NCBI GenBank assembly: GCA_031548435.1
Contig: JAVBRA010000017.1
Coordinates: 78,461 to 142,460 of the forward strand
Reading direction: 5' to 3'
DNA length: 64,000 nucleotides
Origin: JAVBRA01 sp031548435
Lineage (GTDB): Bacteria; Bacteroidota; Bacteroidia; Bacteroidales; Rikenellaceae
Positions 16,739 to 24,654 of this stretch are shown piece by piece. The notes under the pieces are model-generated. The model ran no database searches. It was not told the origin of the DNA and saw nothing but the letters and a program-made list of their open reading frames with translations. Numbering within the stretch: position 1 is the first letter of the stretch; every line of letters starts with the position of its first letter. The translations under genes and the position numbers were made by a program.

Positions 16739-19318
16739 CTATTCGCCGAACGACATCTTGACGTTGATCACCTGCCGCCCCCGGATCGGCAGCACTTCGG
16801 TGCGCAGGCTGGATCCTGCGAAGGTAATGGTGTCGGTCGACATGGCCTGCAACTTATACGCTCCGTCGGGCCCGGTGACGAACTCCCTGCCGCCGGCCCG
16901 CACCGTGATGCCTTTCTGCGGGTTGGCCTGCACATCGCGCACAATGCCGGTGACGGTCACGGGTGTCGAGGCTACGGGAGCCGCCGCCTGGGGCGTTTCA
17001 CGCTCTTTGGCCGTGGGGATGAGGACGATCTTCTCCTTTTCAATGGTCACCACCTGCTTGATGCGGATGTCGTCCGAGGCGCGGCCCACCTGCAATTCGT
17101 ACGAACCGGGCTCCACGACATAATTCATTGCCCGGTCGTAGATCGCAAGGGAGGCAACCGGAACCAGGATCTTCACCTGCACCGTCTCGCCTTTTTTAAT
17201 CAGCACCTTGTTCAGGCCCTTGAGCTCGTGTACGGGCGTGGCCACGCTCGGGAAGATATGGCGCACATAGAGCTGCACCGCCTCCTTGCCGTCGTATGCG
17301 CCTTCGTTGGCCACGGTCACCGTCACCTCGATGGTGTCGCTCACCCCGTAATTTTCTTTGGAGGTCTCCATCGCCACATAGTCGAACCCGGTGTAGCTGA
17401 GGCCATGACCGAACGCCCACAGCGGGGCGGGCGATGAAAAGACGTAATCTTTGCCCGGATGGTTGGGCGTGCCCGGACGCTTGTAGTACCCCTTGTCGGT
17501 GGGCAGGTAATTGTAATAGCAAGGCAGCGTGCCCGTGCTCTGCGGGAACGAGTAGTTGAGCTTGCCCGAGGGATTGACCTTGCCGAACAGCACGTCGGCC
17601 AGCGCGTTGCCGCCCTGTTCGCCGGGATACCACTGCACCACGATGGCCGGAATGTTCTCTTTCACCCACGGCATGGCGAACGGCTTGCCGGACAGCAGCA
17701 CCACCACCACGGGCTTGCCGGTGGCGTGCACGGCCCGGATCAGCTCTTCCTGCACGCCGGTCAACTCGATGTCGCTCAGGTCGAACCCTTCGCCGCAGGT
17801 GGCGTCGGTGTAGTCGCGCGAGAGCGAGGCGCTGGCCGAACCGACCATCACCACCGTAACGTCGCTGCGGCGGCTGGCAGCCACGGCATCGGCGAATCCG
17901 GCCTTATTGTCGGTAACCATATCGCATCCCTTGGCGTAGTTGATCTGCAATCGGCCTCCGTATTGTTCCTTCAGGGCGGCGGCAAGGGTCACCCCGTCGC
18001 TGTTGCTGCGGCTCCAGGTGTAGTCGCCGAACTGCACCTGATCGGCGTTGGGGCCGACCAGGGCGATCGAGCGGATCTTGTTGATGTCGAGCGGCAGCGC
18101 GTTTTTCTCATTTTTCACCAGCACCACCGACTCTTCGGCGATCTCGCGCGCCAGGGCGATGTGGGCTTCGGTGTGGATGCTTTTATCGTAATCGGCCGGA
18201 TCGGGCAATTCGGCCTCGAACAGCCCGGCGGCAAACTTGGCCCGCAGGATGCGTTCCACCGCCAGATCGATGTATTTGACGTCGAGGACGCCGTTTTCAA
18301 CCAACTGCTTCAACTCCGTGTAGCAGCTGGCCGACGCTTCGAGGTCGAGCCCGGCCGTAAGCGCCTGGATGGCGGCGACGGCCTGGTTCTGCGCCGTTTT
18401 ATGGAAGTAGCTGAGCATTCCGGTGGCCCCCCAGTCCGAGTAGACGTATCCCCGGAAGCCCCACTGGTCGCGCAGCAGCTCGGTCATCAGGTAATGCGAC
18501 GACGAGTTGGGGATGTTATTCCACGAGTTGTACGACGACATGACGGCCATCGGATGCAGTTCTTTCACCACCACCTCGAATGGCTTCAGGTGGACGGACA
18601 GCAGTTCGCGTTCGCCGCACGCCACCGACGACAGGTTCAGCCCTCCGGTTGGTTGGGCGTGGGCTCCGAAGTGCTTGAGCATCGGACAGATGCCGCTGTC
18701 CATGTACCCTTTGACACTGTTGTAGCCCATCAGGGTCACCAGAAAGGGATCTTCCGAGAAACACTCCTCCACGCGCCCCCAGCGCAAGTCGCGGGCCACG
18801 TCCAGCACCGGGCCCAGCACCTGCGACACGCCGGTGCCTTTGAGTTCCTCCGAGATGGCACAGCTCATGCGGTACGACAGTTCGGGATTGAACGTGCTAC
18901 CCACGGCGATCGACTGAGGGAAGATGGTCGATCCGTCCTGCACCACGCCGTGCAGCGACTCGGCCACGGTGAACAGCGGAATTCCCAGCCGGGTACTGTC
19001 GCGCATGTATCGCTGCACCTGGTTCATGGCCTCGCAGTACTCCCGGCCGGTGAAAGTGAATCCTTCGATGCAGCCGAAACTCAGCCCGTCGGTGCTCTCG
19101 CGCAGCTTTTGCAGGTCGACCCGGCCGTCGGTGGTGATCGCATAGCTGTGGATATGCCGCATCTGGGCGATCTTTTCGTCGAGCGTCATGCGTTTCAGAA
19201 GGTCCTGCACCCGTACCTCGACCGATTGCTTCGGATCTTTGTACCTGGGCGCCTCGCCGCCGCCGGAACACGAGGCCAGCGCCAACACGGCAAGAAGGCT
19301 TGTAATGATTTTTCTCAT
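16739..19318 (-). CDS. GH3 beta-glycosidase lipoprotein with C-terminal CarboxypepD_reg-like domain
   Basis: The 859-residue enzyme begins with a lipoprotein signal (LLAVLALASCSGGG). It carries the GH3 N-terminal barrel with the nucleophile Asp295 in YVYSDWGATG, the GH3 C-terminal sandwich, and an FN3-like domain (about 650-720). The last ~75 residues, from VTVTGIVRDVQANPQKGI onward, look like a carboxypeptidase regulatory-like (CarboxypepD_reg) beta-sandwich. That domain is usual at the N terminus of TonB receptors, not at the end of GH3 enzymes. Family activities are beta-glucosidase, xylosidase and related exo-cleavages; the substrate is unknown. No SusCD pair is adjacent. It has a perfect promoter. 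Confidence 0.94.
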   Translation of the reverse strand: MRKIITSLLAVLALASCSGGGEAPRYKDPKQSVEVRVQDLLKRMTLDEKIAQMRHIHSYAITTDGRVDLQKLRESTDGLSFGCIEGFTFTGREYCEAMNQVQRYMRDSTRLGIPLFTVAESLHGVVQDGSTIFPQSIAVGSTFNPELSYRMSCAISEELKGTGVSQVLGPVLDVARDLRWGRVEECFSEDPFLVTLMGYNSVKGYMDSGICPMLKHFGAHAQPTGGLNLSSVACGERELLSVHLKPFEVVVKELHPMAVMSSYNSWNNIPNSSSHYLMTELLRDQWGFRGYVYSDWGATGMLSYFHKTAQNQAVAAIQALTAGLDLEASASCYTELKQLVENGVLDVKYIDLAVERILRAKFAAGLFEAELPDPADYDKSIHTEAHIALAREIAEESVVLVKNEKNALPLDINKIRSIALVGPNADQVQFGDYTWSRSNSDGVTLAAALKEQYGGRLQINYAKGCDMVTDNKAGFADAVAASRRSDVTVVMVGSASASLSRDYTDATCGEGFDLSDIELTGVQEELIRAVHATGKPVVVVLLSGKPFAMPWVKENIPAIVVQWYPGEQGGNALADVLFGKVNPSGKLNYSFPQSTGTLPCYYNYLPTDKGYYKRPGTPNHPGKDYVFSSPAPLWAFGHGLSYTGFDYVAMETSKENYGVSDTIEVTVTVANEGAYDGKEAVQLYVRHIFPSVATPVHELKGLNKVLIKKGETVQVKILVPVASLAIYDRAMNYVVEPGSYELQVGRASDDIRIKQVVTIEKEKIVLIPTAKERETPQAAAPVASTPVTVTGIVRDVQANPQKGITVRAGGREFVTGPDGAYKLQAMSTDTITFAGSSLRTEVLPIRGRQVINVKMSFGE

Positions 19319-19353
19319 CGATAAAATATTGTTAGTTATGGGTTTTAGCTTTC

Positions 19354-19384
19354 CAAAGATAGGCGATTACGGCAAATAAACAAA
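19354..19384 (-). promoter_or_regulatory. Perfect promoter of the GH3 gene
   Basis: On the minus strand TTTG (19384-19381), exactly 19 bases, then TATCTTTG (19361-19354). Transcription would begin about 30 bases before the ATG. Confidence 0.8.
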
Positions 19385-19627
19385 AGAATGGATGGATTTT
19401 CTTAATCACTTTTAGGTGCACATGCCTGATGAGCGCGGCCGAGCGCTCAACCCCGGGCCATATGAAATTCCGCGGCCCGCAGGGGGAAGGTTTCCGGTCA
19501 GGTGCGTGAAGAAACGCCGCGTTGTTTGACGACCGTTAGTCTCGGAGCGCAGCAGAGTGACTAAAAGGGAGGAGTCCGGCGTTTTAGCAACTGCCCGGAA
19601 ACCTTCAGCGGAAATTTCATCGGGCCC

Positions 19628-19700
19628 GTAGCCTTTTTGCATCCTTTTTGGGCAATGACAAAAAGGATGGCCACGCCGGCAGGTAAAATTAATCCATCCG
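19628..19700 (+). repeat. Dispersed intergenic repeat R1, copy 2
   Basis: Contains the hairpin CCTTTTTG-x9-CAAAAAGG with the AATGACAAAAAGGAT core, then CCGGCAGGTAAAATTAATCC. It is about 80 bases upstream of the cupin start. The ~240 bases between it and the GH3 promoter show no gene that I can support. Confidence 0.8.
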
Positions 19701-19733
19701 TTTTCTCCATCATCCTGAATAGTCTTGGGTATT

Positions 19734-19763
19734 ATTGAGGACAAGTACAAATAATTACCTTTG
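19734..19763 (+). promoter_or_regulatory. Promoter of the cupin gene
   Basis: TACCTTTG at 19756-19763 (exact), preceded 18 bases earlier by ATTG. The predicted leader is only about 13 nt. Confidence 0.55.
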
Positions 19764-19782
19764 CAATTAAACCGCACATACG

Positions 19783-20124
19783 ATGAAGAACCTGTTCGAC
19801 ACCGATCTTTCCGGCCGCGTCCCGGAAGAGTATTTCGACACGATCCTTGAATCGGGAGCCTTGGAAAAGGGAGGCTTCCGGCTCGAACGCATCGTTTCGC
19901 AGGGCTGCCCCACTCCCTCGGGGCAATGGTATGACCAGGCGTGGAACGAATGGGTGATGTTGGCCCGCGGAGAAGCCCTGCTCGAATACAACGACGGCTC
20001 CACGGAACGAATGACCGCCGGCGACCACCTGCTGATCCCCGCCGGACGCCGCCACCGGGTCGCCTCCGTTTCGGCCGACTGCGTGTGGCTGGCCCTGCAC
20101 TACGGCGCGCAACACGAAAAATAA
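19783..20124 (+). CDS. Small cupin-domain protein
   Basis: A 113-residue single-domain cupin. The two cupin motifs appear as EWVMLARGEALLEY (about 50-63) and GDHLLIPAGRRHRV (about 83-96). The first motif lacks the usual His-x-His pair, so metal binding may be incomplete and an enzymatic role is doubtful. Proteins of this size and type are often annotated as cupins of unknown function. It is monocistronic, just downstream of repeat R1, with a close promoter. Confidence 0.85.
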   Translation: MKNLFDTDLSGRVPEEYFDTILESGALEKGGFRLERIVSQGCPTPSGQWYDQAWNEWVMLARGEALLEYNDGSTERMTAGDHLLIPAGRRHRVASVSADCVWLALHYGAQHEK

Positions 20125-20196
20125 ACCGAAACATCCGCACCAGTCCCACGGAAGGCATTTTCACACACCGACAAGAGAAAATAGTTCCGTTAAAGT

Positions 20197-20227
20197 TTTT
20201 AAAATTCCGCCAAACGGTTTAATTTTG
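20197..20227 (+). promoter_or_regulatory. Promoter of the HTH gene
   Basis: TAATTTTG at 20220-20227 (exact) and TTTT at the -33 position with 19-base spacing. Because the promoter lies here, the ATG at 20302 is preferred over the one at 20239. Confidence 0.5.
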
Positions 20228-20301
20228 CAGAATATAGAATGTGCCCTGCGACAGGTTCGGGCAATCCCGGGCCTTCCTCTATCCTGCAAATAAGAACGAC
20301 C

Positions 20302-20892
20302 ATGAGCAGCAACATCACCGTACAACGCATCTGCCAACATTGCGGCAGCGAATTCACCGCCCGCACCACCGTCACCCGCTTTTGCGGCAAGGTGTGCGCC
20401 AAAGCCGCCTACAAAAAACGGATGCGAGAGAGCCGCCTGGCCCAGGTGCCCGACGAATTCGCCGGCCCGGCCGCACAAGCGTTGCAACCGGGACAAACCA
20501 CTCCGGCGCCCGCCTCGAACGAGATCCTGACCATCGCCCAGGTGGCCGCGATGGTGGGCTGCTGCAACAAAACCATCTACAACCTCATCAAAAACGGCAC
20601 GCTGAAAGCCTCGCGCTTCGGGCTGCGCAAGATCGTGATCCGCCGCAGCGAGCTCGACCGCCTGCTGAGCATGTCCGAAATAGCGCCTGCCGACACCCCC
20701 GCCGAACCCCGCGCCCCGAAACCGAAGCAACAACCCGCCGAAGGATGGTACACCACCCGGCAGATCCAGCAACTTTACGATATCTCCGAGAACGCGCTTT
20801 ACACCCTGATCAACGCCAACAAAATTCCCCGGAAATTCGTCGGCGCCGACCTGCTCATCTCCAAAGCCGACATCGATTCGCTGTTAGGGTAA
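20302..20892 (+). CDS. Helix-turn-helix DNA-binding protein with Zn-ribbon-like N terminus
   Basis: A 196-residue protein from ATG MSSNITVQRICQHC. Residues about 9-40 hold CQHC and FCGKVC pairs that may bind zinc, followed by basic residues. Two excisionase/MerR-like (HTH_17) modules follow: TIAQVAAMVGCCNKTIYNLI (about 77-96) and YTTRQIQQLYDISENALYTL (about 150-169). They are joined by a Pro-rich linker. Proteins with paired HTH_17 domains occur widely in Bacteroidales, with no assigned target. No phage integration genes adjoin it, so an Xis role is not supported. Confidence 0.85.
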   Translation: MSSNITVQRICQHCGSEFTARTTVTRFCGKVCAKAAYKKRMRESRLAQVPDEFAGPAAQALQPGQTTPAPASNEILTIAQVAAMVGCCNKTIYNLIKNGTLKASRFGLRKIVIRRSELDRLLSMSEIAPADTPAEPRAPKPKQQPAEGWYTTRQIQQLYDISENALYTLINANKIPRKFVGADLLISKADIDSLLG

Positions 20893-21046
20893 AAATATTC
20901 CATCAATTCAAAGAATACCTCATTTACAGCCTCATAAATCGCATCAAACCCTCTTCAGAACCGGAATAACCTTCCCCACAACAGAAGAAATAAGGGCTTT
21001 TGTGAAAAAAATCACAATAGATCGATGCTTTTCCCGTTTTATTCCA

Positions 21047-21054
21047 TACTTTAG
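21047..21054 (+). promoter_or_regulatory. Possible -7 box for the carboxyltransferase gene
   Basis: TACTTTAG (7 of 8 to TAnnTTTG) 52 bases before the ATG. No clear -33. Confidence 0.35.
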
Positions 21055-21105
21055 CACAATGATTGTGGTGTTATTTCGCAAACAATCACTTTTTCTGAAT
21101 TATTT

Positions 21106-22887
21106 ATGGGACGGGAAATTAAATTCAGCCTGGTGTACCGCGATATGTGGCAGTCGTCGGGCAAATACCAGCCGCGACGCGACCAACTGAAGCAGGTTGC
21201 TCCGGCCATCATCGACATGGGGTGCTTCGCGCGCGTGGAGACCAACGGGGGCGCATTCGAGCAGGTGAACCTGCTGTATGGCGAGAACCCCAATCCGGCC
21301 GTACGCGAATTCACAGCTCCGTTCAACAAGGCGGGCATACAGACCCACATGCTCGACCGCGGGCTGAACGGGCTGCGGATGAACCCCGTGCCGGCCGACG
21401 TGCGGCGGCTCATGTACAAGGTCAAGCACGCGCAGGGGGTCGACATTACGCGCATCTTCTGCGGGCTGAACGACGTGCGCAACATCATCCCGTCGATCCG
21501 GTACGCCAAAGAGGGCGGCATGATCCCGCAGGCGGCGCTGTGCATCACCCACTCGCCGATCCACACGGTAGAATATTACGTCGACCTGGCCAGGCAACTC
21601 ATCGATGCAGGGGCGGAAGAGATCTGCCTCAAAGACATGGCCGGCATCGGCCGGCCGGTAAGCATCGGGCAGATTGTCAAGGGAATCAAGCAGTCGAAAC
21701 CCGATATCGTCGTTGAATACCACGGCCACAGCGGCCCCGGCTTCTCGGTGGCATCGATGCTGGAAGCGGCCGAAAACGGGGTCGACATTTTGGATGTGGC
21801 CATGGAACCCCTCTCGTGGGGAATGGTGCACCCGGACGTCATCACCATTCAGGCGATGCTCAAAGACGCCGGCTTCTCGGTGCCGGAGATCAATATGGAG
21901 GCGTATATGGAAGTCCGCCGCCTGACACAGTCGTTCATCGACGACTTCCTGGGCTATTTCATCGACCCGAGCAACAAGGTGATGACCTCGCTGCTGGTAG
22001 GCTGCGGCCTGCCCGGAGGCATGATGGGCTCGATGATGGCCGACCTGAAAGGGATGCTGGGCGCCATCAACCTGGCGCTCAGGGGTCGCGGCAAGAAAGA
22101 AGTGACGTTAAACAATCTTGTAGTGCAATTATTCAAGGAAGTAGAGGACATCTGGCCCATGCTGGGCTATCCGCCGCTGGTGACCCCGTTCAGCCAGTAC
22201 GTGAAGAACATCGCCCTGATGAACATCTTCGCCGCAGCGAAAGACGAACCGCGATTCTCGATGATCGACAAAGACAGCTGGAACATGATCCTGGGCAAGA
22301 CAGGGCGTCTGCCCGGCCCGCTGGCCCCCGAGATCGTGGAGTTGGCCCGAAAGCAGGGACTCGAATTCTACGACGGCGACCCGCAGGCGGCTTTCCCCGA
22401 TGAACTCGACCGTTTCCGCGCCATGATGAAAGAGAATGGCTGGAACGAGGGCCCCGACCAGGAAGAGTTGTTCGAGCTGGCCATGCACGAACGCCAATAC
22501 CTCGACTATCGCTCGGGGCTTGCCAAGACGCGCTTCAACCAGGAACTGGAACAGGCCCGGGAAAAAGCCGGCACACCGATCGTCGTCACCCGGCCGGTAA
22601 TCGAGGTGCCCAAATTCGACCTCGGCCAGGTGATGTCCAAATACCCCGAGGCCAAAGCCATACATGCCCCATCGAAAGGGCAGGTGTTGTGGCAATACGA
22701 TACGGTAGCCGAATCGATGCCGCCGTTCGATGGCACAGAAATCAAGGCGGGCAACACCCTCTGCTATATGCAATCGACCTACGGCACCGAACCGGTGACC
22801 TCGCCCTTTGACGGAAAAATCATCGGCACCTACGCGGCCCAGGGCGAATATGTGCAAAAAGGCGAGGTGATCGCACTGATTCTCTGA
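21106..22887 (+). CDS. Pyruvate carboxylase subunit B/oxaloacetate decarboxylase alpha homologue without biotinyl lysine
   Basis: The 593-residue protein has the carboxyltransferase TIM barrel: LVYRDMWQSSGKYQPR (about 8-23), the KDMAGIGRP catalytic-lysine segment (about 179-187) and the metal-binding EYHGHSGPGF (about 204-213). The PYC/OADA domain follows. The C terminus looks like a biotinyl/lipoyl beta-barrel, with SPFDGKIIGTYAAQGEYVQK near the end. Where EAMKM is expected it reads LCYMQSTYGTEP, with no lysine to biotinylate. It could serve a separate biotin carrier or have lost carboxylation. No gcdB/oadB decarboxylase or biotin carboxylase gene is adjacent. Confidence 0.88.
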   Translation: MGREIKFSLVYRDMWQSSGKYQPRRDQLKQVAPAIIDMGCFARVETNGGAFEQVNLLYGENPNPAVREFTAPFNKAGIQTHMLDRGLNGLRMNPVPADVRRLMYKVKHAQGVDITRIFCGLNDVRNIIPSIRYAKEGGMIPQAALCITHSPIHTVEYYVDLARQLIDAGAEEICLKDMAGIGRPVSIGQIVKGIKQSKPDIVVEYHGHSGPGFSVASMLEAAENGVDILDVAMEPLSWGMVHPDVITIQAMLKDAGFSVPEINMEAYMEVRRLTQSFIDDFLGYFIDPSNKVMTSLLVGCGLPGGMMGSMMADLKGMLGAINLALRGRGKKEVTLNNLVVQLFKEVEDIWPMLGYPPLVTPFSQYVKNIALMNIFAAAKDEPRFSMIDKDSWNMILGKTGRLPGPLAPEIVELARKQGLEFYDGDPQAAFPDELDRFRAMMKENGWNEGPDQEELFELAMHERQYLDYRSGLAKTRFNQELEQAREKAGTPIVVTRPVIEVPKFDLGQVMSKYPEAKAIHAPSKGQVLWQYDTVAESMPPFDGTEIKAGNTLCYMQSTYGTEPVTSPFDGKIIGTYAAQGEYVQKGEVIALIL

Positions 22888-22944
22888 TTTTTTTCACTTA
22901 AACAACAATCCCATTAAAACACTGATAGACTGTATGTTTTAAAG

Positions 22945-22975
22945 TCTTCGACAGGCCGTTATTTAACTATTTTTG
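22945..22975 (+). promoter_or_regulatory. Promoter of the outer-membrane barrel gene
   Basis: TATTTTTG at 22968-22975 (exact); a poor -33 (TCTT) at 19-base spacing. The leader would be about 100 nt. Confidence 0.45.
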
Positions 22976-23082
22976 TAGCCATCTATTGCTTTTGTCATAA
23001 AAAATAGTTTATATTGTACCAAAAACAACTGATTTCGCGTTATTAATAATAAACAGACAAACCTAAGCATAAAATCCCCGAC

Positions 23083-23934
23083 ATGAAGAAACTGATCACC
23101 TTTGCCGTAGCCCTTGTTATAGGCATCGGCGCCGCGTCTGCCCATGCAGATACGACCGTTACCTCCGTCTCAACGTCGAATTCGCAGGACGATTTCATCC
23201 GATACGTCCGCAGGCAGCAGGCCAAAGCCCAGAAGGCGCAATACGCAGCGTCGGGGATGCAGGACGAAGACAAAACCAGGCTCAGCTACGAGGAAATCGT
23301 CCGCAAATACCAGAAAAGGCTTCTGCACCAGAACCACCTCAAATACAGCAAATTGCTATGGGGCCCGAGGATCGGCCTGAACTACCAGTTTTCGGGTGAA
23401 AGCCGCATCGAAGGGGAAAACAACAAGAAATACGACCTGTCGGATCAGTTCGGGTTCAACGTCGGCGCTTTCGCCAAATGGAGGATCATGCCGCACCTGT
23501 ACCTCCAGCCCGAGTTGGTGTACACCATGACCGGGATCAACATGAAAGCGGACGAAAGCACCGCCGGGATGGGCACCGACCCCCGGGCGGCAGTCACCAA
23601 ACTGCACACGATCGGAATGCCGCTGTTGGTGGGCGGACAGTTCGGCATCATGCGCCCGTATGTCGGCGTGGAAGTGCCGCTGTGGGAGAATGAAGTGGTA
23701 TCGTCCAGGGCGCACGGCGACGCGAACAACCTCACCGTCGACAGCCCGACGTTCAAATACGTCGTGGGGCTGGGCGTCGACATCGACTACCAGTTCAGCG
23801 TCGACCTGCGCTACTCGTCCTACTTCGGCAAATCGACCGAAACGGTGCAGTATCCCAGCGGCACGCTCGACCCGCTGGGTACGCAGGAAACCCAGTTCGG
23901 CTTCCTGTCGCTGGTGGTGGGAATGTATTTCTAA
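23083..23934 (+). CDS. Outer-membrane beta-barrel protein (PorT/OMP_b-brl family)
   Basis: The 283-residue protein has a Sec signal peptide (MKKLITFAVALVIGIGAASAHA). A charged linker of about 60 residues follows, with repeated RRQQAKAQKAQ and RKYQKRLLHQ segments. The C-terminal ~190 residues show alternating beta-strand character, ending in FLSLVVGMYF with the C-terminal aromatic typical of outer-membrane barrels. Strand phrases such as PHLYLQPELVYT and GRAFVGVEV-like repeats match the Bacteroidetes OMP_b-brl_2 family. The function is unknown. It is monocistronic, with its own terminator. Confidence 0.82.
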   Translation: MKKLITFAVALVIGIGAASAHADTTVTSVSTSNSQDDFIRYVRRQQAKAQKAQYAASGMQDEDKTRLSYEEIVRKYQKRLLHQNHLKYSKLLWGPRIGLNYQFSGESRIEGENNKKYDLSDQFGFNVGAFAKWRIMPHLYLQPELVYTMTGINMKADESTAGMGTDPRAAVTKLHTIGMPLLVGGQFGIMRPYVGVEVPLWENEVVSSRAHGDANNLTVDSPTFKYVVGLGVDIDYQFSVDLRYSSYFGKSTETVQYPSGTLDPLGTQETQFGFLSLVVGMYF

Positions 23935-23956
23935 CAGACAGAGAGTCCAATACGAA

Positions 23957-23992
23957 ACGCAGGCTGGATTTTTTCCAGCCTGCGTTTTTATT
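23957..23992 (+). terminator. Terminator after the outer-membrane barrel gene
   Basis: ACGCAGGCTGG/CCAGCCTGCGT stem, T-rich loop, and a T5 tail. Confidence 0.92.
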
Positions 23993-24047
23993 TATCGCAT
24001 CGGGCGTTGATGATTCGCATAAACCCACCGCTATTTTGACACGAAAC

Positions 24048-24075
24048 AACGGCGCCCGTTATCCGGGACGCCGTT
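24048..24075. other. Hairpin downstream of the acidic-protein gene
   Basis: AACGGCG and CGCCGTT arms with an inner CCCG/CGGG pairing. Without a T run on the minus strand it is only a possible terminator for the leftward gene. Confidence 0.4.
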
Positions 24076-24114
24076 GCCGTATGTTGCCGTTCGAGAAGTG
24101 GAACCGGAAGAAGG

Positions 24115-24420
24115 TTACTCTTCGTCGTTCTCTTCGTCGTTGATCTCGTCGGCCCCTTCGATGTGGTCGTCGTCGTAGTAGCCTTTTTCCTCCTCTTCCT
24201 CCACTTTGGTGTCGATCTTGACATCGATTTTCACCAGGTAGATATACTCTTCCGTTTCGAGGGTTACAGCATAGAAAAAGTCGCCGGGCCCCTTGTCGAT
24301 CCTTATCATTTTATCGGTAAAGCCGGCCGGATACGCCTTTTTCAACTCTGCCTGAAGCTCTTCGGACAGGTTCTTATAGCTGATTACCACTCGCTTCTTG
24401 TTCTGAACTGTTGTTGCCAT
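24115..24420 (-). CDS. Conserved acidic protein of unknown function
   Basis: A 101-residue protein with a basic-to-neutral N-terminal half (VVISYKNLSEELQAELKKAY, then GDFFYAVTLETEEYIYLVK) and a highly acidic tail rich in Glu and Asp from about residue 73. I recognise it as a small conserved Bacteroidales protein, but no function is known to me. The pattern of a compact domain plus an acidic tail suggests a soluble protein interacting with basic partners; that is speculative. It is transcribed divergently from ligA. Confidence 0.75.
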   Translation of the reverse strand: MATTVQNKKRVVISYKNLSEELQAELKKAYPAGFTDKMIRIDKGPGDFFYAVTLETEEYIYLVKIDVKIDTKVEEEEEKGYYDDDHIEGADEINDEENDEE

Positions 24421-24557
24421 AGGTTAGTTTAGCTCCATTTTCGCCTGCAATATTACACCAAAAATCAATAATACAATAGCCTGCACGCGTTTTTTTATCC
24501 CAAAACTTTTTCCGGGCGCACAAGGTAAAAACGTGAAATACGACCGAATATTTTTGA

Positions 24558-24565
24558 TACCTTTG
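24558..24565 (+). promoter_or_regulatory. -7 box for ligA
   Basis: TACCTTTG, an exact match 90 bases before the ligA start; the -33 element is not recognisable. Confidence 0.45.
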
Positions 24566-24654
24566 TTCGTGGGAATCCAAATCCGCCCGAAACCAGGAAA
24601 TACCCTGCCCATCTTTGGTGCAAAGGTGCACTTTACCAATTTAAAAAACACCCG

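Noticed and set aside
17459..19324. 621-codon open frame antisense to the GH3 gene (and similar long antisense frames opposite rnfC, glmM and the 832-residue phage-like gene)
   Set aside because: The antisense products have arginine/histidine-rich composition and no recognisable domains. They arise from high-GC codon bias of the real genes.
20302..20892. Excisionase of an integrative element
   Set aside because: The HTH_17 modules resemble Xis, but no integrase, att repeats or mobilisation genes lie nearby.
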